Shown here piece after piece: positions 1-6,917 of a stretch of 64,000 bases of DNA; position 1 is the first letter of the stretch, and each line of letters starts with the position of its first letter. Source of the DNA: Mesorhizobium sp. GTDB taxonomy: Bacteria > Pseudomonadota > Alphaproteobacteria > Rhizobiales > Rhizobiaceae. The stretch is taken from NCBI RefSeq assembly GCF_016793485.1, contig NZ_JAEULZ010000006.1:124001-188000 (forward strand). The letters are read 5' to 3'. A program made the translations under genes and the position numbers. The notes below the pieces were generated by a model. The model ran no database searches, was not told the origin of the DNA, and saw nothing but the letters and a program-made list of their open reading frames with translations.

Positions 1-29
1 ATCAACCGACAACAAACAGGGGAACCCGC

Positions 30-1328
30 ATGACCGATTCCAGCTCTATATTCGGCAGGAAGATTTCACGCCGCAACACGCTCAAGGGTCTCGGCGCGAC
101 GGCCGCCGGTCTGGCGGCTGGCCCCGGCTTCGTCCGCTACGCGCAGGCGCAGAGTTCCGCGCCGATCAAGATCGGCTTCCAGGCGCACAAGACCGGCATC
201 GGCGCCTCCTACGGTCGCTGGTATGAGAAGACGACCAACGCGGCCATCAAGGCGATCAACGATGCCGGTGGCATCAACGGCCGCCCTGTCGAGATCATCA
301 TCGAGGATGACGGCACCGACCCCGGCCGGGGCGCGGAAATCGTGGCCAAGTTCGCCACCCAGTATGGCTGCGACGTCGCCTACGGCACGCTGTTCTCGCA
401 CGTCGTCATCGGCTCGGCGCCGGCAGCCGGCGAACACAAGCTGCCCTACTTCGTCGTCTCCGAAGGCCACCATGTCGCCTCGACGACGCTGAACCGCTGG
501 GTCTTCCAGCCCGGCATCACCGACGTGAAGAGCGAGATCCAGTCGATGGCGCCGTGGATCGCGGCCAATGCAGGCAGGAAGGTCACGCAGATATTCCCCG
601 ACTTCGCCTTCGGCTACGATCACCGCGACTTCCTGCCGCCGGCGCTGAAGGCGCAGGGTGCGGACGTGGTCGCGCAGATCGCCATCCCGCCGACGGAAAG
701 CAGCTTCACCAAATACTTCCCGCAGATTCCGTCCGACACCGACGTGATCTACCACGTCATGGTTGGGCCGGCCGTGCTGACCTTCGTCAAGGAACTGGGT
801 GAGTTCTACGGTTCCAGCAAGCCGCAGCTCTTCGGGTTTATCGACAGCCTGGAGGCAGTGGACATCAACAGCCCCGGCCTGGAATTCCTCGACGGGACGC
901 ACTTCTGGGAGGGTTCGCCGCGCTACGCCCAGCCCGACGACACCGATGCGCAGAAGGCCTATCGCGCCGCCGTCGGCATCGACGACAACGGTGCGTCTGT
1001 GGACGATCCGAAGGACGTCTCCACGGCAGCCCACATGTTCGGCTGCTGGGAAACGCTCTACGTCATCAAGAAGGCAATGGAGGATGCCGGTTACCAAGGG
1101 CCGGCAGACAAGGCAAAGCTCGTCGAGGCGACAGAGGCGCTGACCGAGTTCGCCGAGGGACCTGAGCATCCGCAGGGGCCGAAAGTCTTTAATGGAAAGA
1201 TCCACCAGGTTTTCGGCATCCAGAATATTTCCAAGGTAGAGGACGGCAAGCTCAAGGTCGTGCACAAGACCTCCATCGAAGATGGCCTCTACGAGCCCGA
1301 GGGCGACTACACGACCCAGCCGCTGTGA
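30..1328 (+). CDS. ABC transporter substrate-binding protein, branched-chain amino acid type (Peripla_BP_6)
   Basis: This is a periplasmic binding protein of 432 residues that delivers solute to the importer encoded by the liv-type genes downstream. Residues 13-19 read SRRNTLK, a twin-arginine export motif, followed by a hydrophobic alanine/glycine stretch and an AQAQ cleavage region near residue 40. The mature part opens with PIKIGF and contains AINDAGGINGRPVEI, typical of the LivK/Peripla_BP_6 family. The start is supported by AGGGGAA at 18-24. The ligand cannot be read from the sequence. The neighbouring catabolic genes suggest a pyridine carboxylate or similar heterocycle rather than leucine. 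A toxin-antitoxin pair separates this gene from its permeases. Confidence 0.9.
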   Translation: MTDSSSIFGRKISRRNTLKGLGATAAGLAAGPGFVRYAQAQSSAPIKIGFQAHKTGIGASYGRWYEKTTNAAIKAINDAGGINGRPVEIIIEDDGTDPGRGAEIVAKFATQYGCDVAYGTLFSHVVIGSAPAAGEHKLPYFVVSEGHHVASTTLNRWVFQPGITDVKSEIQSMAPWIAANAGRKVTQIFPDFAFGYDHRDFLPPALKAQGADVVAQIAIPPTESSFTKYFPQIPSDTDVIYHVMVGPAVLTFVKELGEFYGSSKPQLFGFIDSLEAVDINSPGLEFLDGTHFWEGSPRYAQPDDTDAQKAYRAAVGIDDNGASVDDPKDVSTAAHMFGCWETLYVIKKAMEDAGYQGPADKAKLVEATEALTEFAEGPEHPQGPKVFNGKIHQVFGIQNISKVEDGKLKVVHKTSIEDGLYEPEGDYTTQPL

Positions 1329-1343
1329 AGATCGCTTGATGGC

Positions 1344-1377
1344 AGGTACTGAAAACGTATATACGTTTTCAGTACCT
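1344..1377. promoter_or_regulatory. Perfect 34-bp palindrome, probable toxin-antitoxin operator
   Basis: The half-site AGGTACTGAAAACGTAT is followed directly by its exact reverse complement, with no mismatch over 17 bp per side. It begins 16 bases after the SBP stop codon and ends 15 bases before the antitoxin ATG. This is where antitoxins of type II modules usually bind to autorepress. As RNA it would also form a long hairpin, so it may affect transcription into the downstream permease genes. Confidence 0.8.
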
Positions 1378-1392
1378 TTCCAGGAGTGTGCC

Positions 1393-1683
1393 ATGGCCAA
1401 GGAAGCCGTTTTCACGATGAAGCTCGAGCCTGAACTCAGGGACGCGTTCGCAGCTGAAGCGGCGGCGCTCGATCGCCCTGCTTCCCAGGTCGTTCGGGAA
1501 CTGATGCGTGACTTTGTCAAGAAACAGGCCGAGGAGCGCAGCTACGCCGATTTCTACCGGCGCAAGGTAGAAAAGGCGCGCCGCTCAATCGATGCCGGCA
1601 TCGGACGTTCAGATGAAGAGGTACGGGCGGACGCTGCCAAGAGGATCGCCGGGTACCGCAAACTTGGCAGGAAATCTGCGTGA
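1393..1683 (+). CDS. Type II antitoxin, ribbon-helix-helix-like DNA-binding protein
   Basis: This is a 96-residue protein. The N-terminus (AKEAVFTMKLEPELRDAF, then a helix with ASQVVRELMRDFV) matches the ribbon-helix-helix layout of CopG/RelB-like antitoxins: a short beta strand followed by two helices. The lysine- and arginine-rich C-terminal half would wrap the toxin. The ATG at 1393 follows AGGAG at 1382-1386. Its last codon overlaps the GTG start of the toxin gene in a GTGA junction. The 34-bp palindrome lies just upstream, which fits autoregulation. The exact antitoxin family was not determined. Confidence 0.8.
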   Translation: MAKEAVFTMKLEPELRDAFAAEAAALDRPASQVVRELMRDFVKKQAEERSYADFYRRKVEKARRSIDAGIGRSDEEVRADAAKRIAGYRKLGRKSA

Positions 1684-1970
1684 AAATCAGATGGTCGCCT
1701 GAAGCCGAAAGGGACAGGTGGGAGATCACTGACTATATAGCCGAAGAGAATCCCGCCGCCGCAGAGAAGATGAGCCGGCTGTTCGACAAGGGCCTCGATC
1801 GCATTGCCAGATTTCCTCTGTCGGCTAGGCAAGGCATGATCCCTAACTCGCGTGAGCTGATCCCTCATCCCAGCTATCGTATCGTCTACGAGATCCGAGA
1901 AGACACGATCTGGGTTGCAGCCTTGTTTCACACCTCTCGCCAGTGGCCACCCGTCGAGGACGAAAGCTGA
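1680..1970 (+). CDS. Type II toxin of the RelE/ParE superfamily
   Basis: This is a 96-residue protein beginning at a GTG that overlaps the antitoxin stop by four bases. The pattern IRWSPEAERD..ITDYIAEENPAAA at the start, then FPLSARQG, and SYRIVYEIREDTIWVAALFHTSRQW at the end, is characteristic of the RelE/ParE fold, including the conserved R-I-V-Y strand and terminal H-x-x-R. ParE-like toxins usually inhibit gyrase and RelE-like toxins cut mRNA; the sequence alone does not decide between them. The stop TGA is followed with no gap by the ATG of the permease gene, so the permease may depend on translation through the toxin. Confidence 0.85.
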   Translation: MKIRWSPEAERDRWEITDYIAEENPAAAEKMSRLFDKGLDRIARFPLSARQGMIPNSRELIPHPSYRIVYEIREDTIWVAALFHTSRQWPPVEDES

Positions 1971-2852
1971 ATGGCGTTCGGTCCGCATCTTCTTCTCGCG
2001 ACGCTTGAAGGGCTTGTCACTTCCGCGGTGCTGGCCCTCATGGCGCTCGGACTGTCGCTCGTTTTCGGCGTGATGCGCGTGGTGAACGTCGCGCATGGCG
2101 AGTTCTATATGTTGGGCGCGGTACTTGCCTGGGCGGTTGCCTCGGCCTTTGGCGGGCATCCGGCAATCGGATTCCTCGCCGCTCTCGTGATCGCGCCTCT
2201 TGTGGTCGGCGCCGTGGCGCTGGTCGCCGACCGTCTGGTGCTGAAACGCCTCGACTACAATCCGGAAGCCACCATCGTTGCGACGATCGGCCTGCTCTAC
2301 ATTATCCAGCAGGCGGCGCTGACCTTCTACGGTGCCGATGCGCGACCTGTGCAGGCGCCGTTCAACTACCGCATTTCGCTGCCGTGGTTCGGCTATTCCG
2401 GCTACAAGCTGGCGGTGATCGGCGCGTCGGTGGCGCTGCTGCTTACCACATGGTTGGTGCTGTCGCGCACCAGGGTCGGCCTGATGATGCGCGCGACGCA
2501 GTATGACAGCGAGACAGCACAGGCCTTCGGTATCCCCGTCGGACGCGTCTATGCCGGCGTCTTCGCGGTAGGCGCCATGCTGGCGGCGATCGCGGCGGTG
2601 CTGATCGTCCCGACCAGCCAGGCGCACTATCTCATGGGGCGCGACCCGCTGCTGCTTTCCTTCATCGTCGTCATCATCGGCGGGCTGGGCAGCCTGCGCG
2701 GCACCGTGGTGGCCGCGCTGCTGATCGGCGTGTCGGACGGCATCATATCCATGTTCTTCTCGCCGACGCTGGCCAAGATCATCGCCACCCTCGTCGTCGC
2801 CATGGTGCTGGTCTTCCGGCCGCAGGGCCTGTTCGGGACATCCGCGCGATGA
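1971..2852 (+). CDS. livH: Branched-chain amino acid-type ABC transporter permease, LivH family
   Basis: This is an inner-membrane permease of 293 residues with about eight hydrophobic segments. The motif SLVFGVMRVVNVAHGEFYMLGA near residues 29-50 is diagnostic of LivH proteins. The cytoplasmic coupling loop contains AQAFGIPVGRVYAGVFAVGAM. It pairs with the LivM-type permease, whose ATG overlaps the end of this gene. The start codon abuts the toxin stop codon and no separate strong ribosome binding site is visible, so translational coupling to the toxin is likely. The symbol reflects family only; the transported substrate is unknown. Confidence 0.92.
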   Translation: MAFGPHLLLATLEGLVTSAVLALMALGLSLVFGVMRVVNVAHGEFYMLGAVLAWAVASAFGGHPAIGFLAALVIAPLVVGAVALVADRLVLKRLDYNPEATIVATIGLLYIIQQAALTFYGADARPVQAPFNYRISLPWFGYSGYKLAVIGASVALLLTTWLVLSRTRVGLMMRATQYDSETAQAFGIPVGRVYAGVFAVGAMLAAIAAVLIVPTSQAHYLMGRDPLLLSFIVVIIGGLGSLRGTVVAALLIGVSDGIISMFFSPTLAKIIATLVVAMVLVFRPQGLFGTSAR

Positions 2853-3832
2853 AGGGGGACGCGTGCAAGGCGATCGCGTTGCATGTCATCGTCATCGCGG
2901 CGCTGTTCGCGCTGAACTTCGTCCTGCCCCCCTACCATCACGGCGTGCTGGCGCGCGTGATGGTGCTGGCTGTCTTCGCCATGGGCTACAACCTTCTGTT
3001 CGGCTATGCCGGCCTGCTCAGCCTCGGCCATGCCATGTTCTTCGCTGCCGGGCTCTACGGCGCCGGCCTGCCGATGGTCCATTTCGGCTGGGGCGTACCT
3101 GGAGCCTTCGCGGCCGGGCTTCTGGCTGGCGTTCTTCTGTCGGCGGTCATCGGCCTTCTTGCCCTGCGCACCAAGGGCGTTGCCTTCATGATCGTCACCA
3201 TGATGTTCGCGCAGGTCGGTTACCTGCTCGTCTACTATTTCGGCTCGTGGACGCGGGGCGACGAAGGCCTCGTCATCCAGCAGCAGGCGCGCGCCATTCA
3301 GTTCGGCGCGACCCGCCTCGACCTCACCAACCCCGTCACGCGCTACATGGCGGCGCTCGCGCTGTTCGCAATCGTCCTAATCGCTACCCTCATCATGGTG
3401 CGCTCGTCCTTCGGGCGCGTGCTTGTCGCCATCCGCGAAAACGAGGAGCGCACGCGGATGCTCGGCTATGACACCTTCGCCAACAAGCTCGCTGCGATGG
3501 TCGCGTCCGGCGCGATCTGCGCGGCGGCTGGTGCTGCCTATGTCATCCTGTTCGGCTATGTCGGCTCGACCTTCGCCTCCATCCAGTATTCCATCCTGCC
3601 GCTGCTCTGGGTGCTGCTCGGCGGTGCCGCCACGACGCTTGGTCCGTTGGTCGGCACGGTCCTCATGTTCTATCTCATCGATGGTTCCGGCGACCTCCTG
3701 AAGATCTATGCGCCCGGCTGGAACATTAGCTATCTCGGCATCGTCGGCGTGGCGCTGATCCTGCTCGTGCTGTTCTTCCCGAAAGGCATTCTCGGAACCA
3801 TCCGCGACCGCTGGGCGAGGTGGCTGCCATGA
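2849..3832 (+). CDS. livM: Branched-chain amino acid-type ABC transporter permease, LivM family
   Basis: This is the second inner-membrane permease subunit, 327 residues long. It contains AMGYNLLFGYAGLLSLGHAMFF near residue 45, the classic LivM signature, and the coupling motif AIRENEERTRMLGYDTF that docks on the ATPases. Both ends overlap neighbouring genes by four bases (ATGA), so it sits in a tightly coupled operon. Its cytoplasmic C-terminus ends in RDRWARWLP, usual for the family. The substrate is inferred only from context. Confidence 0.92.
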   Translation: MKGDACKAIALHVIVIAALFALNFVLPPYHHGVLARVMVLAVFAMGYNLLFGYAGLLSLGHAMFFAAGLYGAGLPMVHFGWGVPGAFAAGLLAGVLLSAVIGLLALRTKGVAFMIVTMMFAQVGYLLVYYFGSWTRGDEGLVIQQQARAIQFGATRLDLTNPVTRYMAALALFAIVLIATLIMVRSSFGRVLVAIRENEERTRMLGYDTFANKLAAMVASGAICAAAGAAYVILFGYVGSTFASIQYSILPLLWVLLGGAATTLGPLVGTVLMFYLIDGSGDLLKIYAPGWNISYLGIVGVALILLVLFFPKGILGTIRDRWARWLP

Positions 3833-4572
3833 CGCCGCTTCTGACCGTCAAGGGGTTGAGCCGTCACTTCGGCGGGCTGAAGGCCGTCGACAATGTCGAC
3901 TTCGCGGTGATGCAGGGCGAGATCCGCGCCATCATCGGCCCCAACGGCGCAGGCAAGACCACCTTTGTCAGCCTCATCTGCGGCAGGATCGAGCCGACTT
4001 CTGGCATGATCGTGTTCGACGGCAATGACATCACCAACCTCCCGCCGCACGAGCGCGTCCGGCGCGGCATCGCCTATACGTTCCAGATCACGAGCGTCTT
4101 CTCCAACCTGACCGCCTATGACAATGTAGCCCTGCCGGTCCAGCGCACGCTGGCGGACGGCCGCAGGCATGGCGCGGTGCATGCGGGCGTCATGTCCGCG
4201 CTGGAGCGCGTCGGGCTGGCGGGCCGCGAGAACGCGATTGCCGGCACTTTGTCCTATGGCCACCAGCGCCTGCTGGAGGTTGCGATGGGACTGGCGCTGA
4301 AGCCGCGGCTTCTGATCCTCGACGAACCGACGCAGGGCCTGTCGGATGGCGAGATCGAGAATTTCATCGGGCTTGTCCGCGAGATCGCGCGCGACGCGAC
4401 GGTGCTGCTGATCGAGCACAACATGCCGGTCGTCATGGAGCTTGCCGACCGCGTCACGGTGCTGAACGCAGGGCGCATCCTGGCCGAGGGGACGCCGGAA
4501 CAGATCCGCGCCAACGCAGATGTCCAGCACGCCTATCTAGGCACGCCGGAAGAGGAGGGTGCGGATGGCTGA
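3829..4572 (+). CDS. livG: ABC transporter ATP-binding protein, LivG family
   Basis: This 247-residue ATPase powers the importer. The Walker A motif GPNGAGKTT is at residues 37-45, the signature reads LSYGHQ, and Walker B reads LLILDEP followed by TQGL. The insertion between Walker A and the signature is longer than in LivF, as expected for LivG. The ATG at 3829 overlaps the livM stop and is preferred to the in-frame GTG at 3820. It would form a heterodimer with the LivF product. Confidence 0.93.
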   Translation: MTPLLTVKGLSRHFGGLKAVDNVDFAVMQGEIRAIIGPNGAGKTTFVSLICGRIEPTSGMIVFDGNDITNLPPHERVRRGIAYTFQITSVFSNLTAYDNVALPVQRTLADGRRHGAVHAGVMSALERVGLAGRENAIAGTLSYGHQRLLEVAMGLALKPRLLILDEPTQGLSDGEIENFIGLVREIARDATVLLIEHNMPVVMELADRVTVLNAGRILAEGTPEQIRANADVQHAYLGTPEEEGADG

Positions 4573-5272
4573 CGCGCTGACCATTTCCGGCCTCGACTGC
4601 TTCTATGGCGAGACGCAGGTCCTCTTCGGGCTCGGCCTGACCCTAAGGCAGGGCGAGGTGCACTGCCTGCTCGGCCGCAACGGCGCGGGCAAGACGACGA
4701 CGCTGAAGGCCATCATGGGACTTGTGTCGGCCCGCACCGGGTCGGTCCGGCTGGGCGACATTGAACTGACCGGTCTTCCACCGCACGAAGTGCCCAAAGC
4801 CGGCGTCGCTTATGTGCCCCAGGGCCGGAGGCTCTTCGCCGAGATGACGGTTGCCGAAAACATCGAGATTGGCCTGATGACACGCCAGAGGGGCAAGGAC
4901 GTCCGCGAAGCCGTGCTCGACATTTTTCCGGTGCTGCGCGAGCGGCTTAGGCAGCGCTCGGGTACCTTGTCGGGCGGCGAGCAGCAGCAGCTTGCGATGG
5001 CGCGCGCGCTTTGCCTTGAGCCGCGCGTTCTCCTGCTGGACGAACCGACGGAAGGCCTGATGCCGTCGATGATCGCAAAGATCCGCCAGTCGGTCGCGTC
5101 GCTGCGCGAGCGCGGCGTATCGACCATTCTCGTGGAGCAGCGGGTCGAAGCGGTTCTGTCGGTTGCCGACCGTGTTTCCTTTATCGAGAACGGTCGCGTG
5201 CGCGAGACGGTCGGCGTGGACCGGTTGCGCGAGGATCCGGATATCGTGAAGCGTTACGTCGGTGTGAGCTGA
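4565..5272 (+). CDS. livF: ABC transporter ATP-binding protein, LivF family
   Basis: This 235-residue ATPase is the last gene of the importer operon. The Walker A motif reads GRNGAGKTT, the signature is LSGGEQQQLAMARAL and Walker B is LLLDEPTEGL, all typical of LivF. The ATG at 4565 lies inside the last codons of livG (8-base overlap) and is preferred to a GTG at 4559. The end runs convergently into pncA with only six bases between the stop codons. No clear hairpin terminator is visible there. Confidence 0.93.
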   Translation: MADALTISGLDCFYGETQVLFGLGLTLRQGEVHCLLGRNGAGKTTTLKAIMGLVSARTGSVRLGDIELTGLPPHEVPKAGVAYVPQGRRLFAEMTVAENIEIGLMTRQRGKDVREAVLDIFPVLRERLRQRSGTLSGGEQQQLAMARALCLEPRVLLLDEPTEGLMPSMIAKIRQSVASLRERGVSTILVEQRVEAVLSVADRVSFIENGRVRETVGVDRLREDPDIVKRYVGVS

Positions 5273-5278
5273 CCTTCC

Positions 5279-5884
5279 TCAACCATCGACAAGCGTGACG
5301 CCGGCCGCCTTCATCTCCGATGTCATCGTCGCGATCGACCCGCCGAGGTCGATGCCCCGACAGGCGTCGAGCCTGATCTTGGTGACGAACCCACGCCCCA
5401 CCGAATCAAGCGCTGAGTAAGCGACGCAGAAGTCGGTCGCGAGGCCGGCGATAGTGACCGTGCGGATGCCGCGCTCGCGCAGATAGCCGGCCAACCCGGT
5501 CTGCGTCTTGTGGTCGTTCTCGAAGAAGGCCGAATAGCTGTCGATCGCCGGGCGAAAACCCTTGCGGATGATGAGTTCCGCCTTGTCGTGCACGAAATCC
5601 GGATGGAATGCCGCGCCGTGCGTTCCCTGGATACAATGATCCGGCCACAGCGTCTGCGGCCCGTAGGGCATCTGCATCGTCTCGAACGGATTCCGGCCGG
5701 GGTGGCTGGACGCGAAACTCGAATGATGTGCCGGGTGCCAGTCTTGCGTCAGGATGACGTGCTCGAAGTCGTGGACAAGCTTGTTTATGATCGGCACGAT
5801 CTCGTGGCCGCCTTCGACCGCCAGCGCGCCACCGGGACAGAAATCGTTCTGCAGATCGACGACGATCAATGCCTCGGAACCCAT
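5279..5884 (-). CDS. pncA: Nicotinamidase/pyrazinamidase, isochorismatase-like hydrolase
   Basis: This 201-residue enzyme would hydrolyse nicotinamide to nicotinate and ammonia. The catalytic triad of the family is visible: Asp10 in VVDLQNDF, Lys108 in IIRKGF and Cys153 in TDFCVAYSALD. The metal ligands sit in DWHPAHHSSF (Asp48, His50, His54). The start at 5884 is chosen because AAGGAGAA lies just upstream; an earlier GTG would add eight unrelated residues. It is transcribed away from the molybdenum hydroxylase genes and shares their promoter region. It could feed nicotinate into the pathway next door or simply serve NAD salvage. Confidence 0.92.
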   Translation of the reverse strand: MGSEALIVVDLQNDFCPGGALAVEGGHEIVPIINKLVHDFEHVILTQDWHPAHHSSFASSHPGRNPFETMQMPYGPQTLWPDHCIQGTHGAAFHPDFVHDKAELIIRKGFRPAIDSYSAFFENDHKTQTGLAGYLRERGIRTVTIAGLATDFCVAYSALDSVGRGFVTKIRLDACRGIDLGGSIATMTSEMKAAGVTLVDG

Positions 5885-5992
5885 CAAATTCTCCTTGCCC
5901 GCAACCAAACCAGATGCCGAAATTCGACTGTCGGCGGGCCGACGTCAACGGTTTTCTCCAGCTTCGCTTTGACATTGGACCGCTCGCTGATA

Positions 5993-6017
5993 TCATTTGC
6001 ATACGAATGAATTTCTC
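5993..6017. promoter_or_regulatory. Shared 25-bp regulatory motif, copy A
   Basis: This stretch starts TCATTTGCATACGAAT and matches 21 of 25 bases with the segment at 18009-18033 in the other divergent promoter of the cluster. The core ATTnGyATACnAAT is near-palindromic and resembles the TnGTnnnACnA sites of FCD-type GntR regulators. It lies 40 bases upstream of the molybdenum hydroxylase operon and about 110 bases upstream of pncA, so it could control both. The binding protein is not identified. A MarR gene is in the operon but no GntR gene is in the window. Confidence 0.6.
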
Positions 6018-6056
6018 GGGCCGCCATGCCGGCCATGAGAAGCCGCGAGGCATTGC

Positions 6057-6917
6057 GTGATCCGTTACGCGAAACCCAGGGATGTCGATGAGGCGCTTGC
6101 GCTGCTTGGCGAGGCGCGGTGGAAAATCCTCGCCGGCGGCACCGATTTCTACCCCGCGCTTGGCAATCGGCCCCTGTCCGAAAATGTACTCGACATCAAT
6201 GCACTCGACGCTTTGCGCGGCATCTCGGAAACGGAGACTCATCTTGTCATCGGCGCGCGCACGACATGGACGGATATCGCGAAGCATGAGCTGCCGCCTG
6301 CATTCGACATGCTGAAGCAAGCCGCGCGTGAGATCGGCTCGCCGCAGATCCAGAACGTCGCCACGATATCAGGAAACCTCTGCAACGCCTCGCCCGCCGC
6401 CGACGGCGTTCCGCCTCTGATGGCGCTCGACGTGGAAGTCGAATTGCGTTCACTCGCCGGTAGCCGTGTTCTTCGACTGTCCGACTTTATCCTCGGCAAC
6501 AGGCGGATTGCCTGCCGGCCAGACGAGATGGTCACGGCTGTCCTTGTTCCCAAGGCGTCACTGCGCGGCACCTCGTCTTTCCGGAAGCTCGGCGCGCGTC
6601 GCTATCTCGTCATCTCGATCGCTATGGCTGCCGCCCGCATGGTCACAGACGCGCAGGGAAAGATCGAGACGGCTGCGATCGCGGTCGGGGCATGTTCGGC
6701 GGTCGCGCGGCGGCTTTCAAATCTTGAGTCTTCCCTCATCGGATTGCGAAGTGCTGCGGAGATCGAGCACGCGGTCATGGCTGCATCGCTCGACGAACTT
6801 TCGCCGATAGACGACGTGCGCGGCACCGCCACCTATCGTCACGCGGCCGCCCGCGAAATCGTGGCGCGCGCGATCCTCGGCGCGCTCGGCTTGAGCGAGG
6901 CGGAGGCTGCCGCATGA
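6057..6917 (+). CDS. Molybdenum hydroxylase FAD-binding subunit (xanthine dehydrogenase subunit M / CoxM family)
   Basis: This 286-residue protein is the medium flavin subunit that passes electrons from the iron-sulfur domain to the acceptor. The FAD-binding segments are visible: LAGGTDFYP at residues 25-33 and NVATISGNLCNASPAAD near residue 105, the classic glycine/asparagine loop of the CO dehydrogenase flavoprotein family. The reading frame starts with GTG at 6057, the first start in frame with MIRYAKP. It overlaps the next gene by four bases. With the fused subunit that follows it would make a two-protein hydroxylase acting on a ring C-H, for example nicotinate C6. Confidence 0.9.
   Translation: MIRYAKPRDVDEALALLGEARWKILAGGTDFYPALGNRPLSENVLDINALDALRGISETETHLVIGARTTWTDIAKHELPPAFDMLKQAAREIGSPQIQNVATISGNLCNASPAADGVPPLMALDVEVELRSLAGSRVLRLSDFILGNRRIACRPDEMVTAVLVPKASLRGTSSFRKLGARRYLVISIAMAAARMVTDAQGKIETAAIAVGACSAVARRLSNLESSLIGLRSAAEIEHAVMAASLDELSPIDDVRGTATYRHAAAREIVARAILGALGLSEAEAAA

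Noticed and set aside
66-1520. Long open frame of 484 codons on the minus strand opposite the SBP gene
   Set aside because: It is the antisense shadow of a clear Peripla_BP_6 gene, has an unusual residue composition (Arg, Val, Asp rich) and no ribosome binding site.
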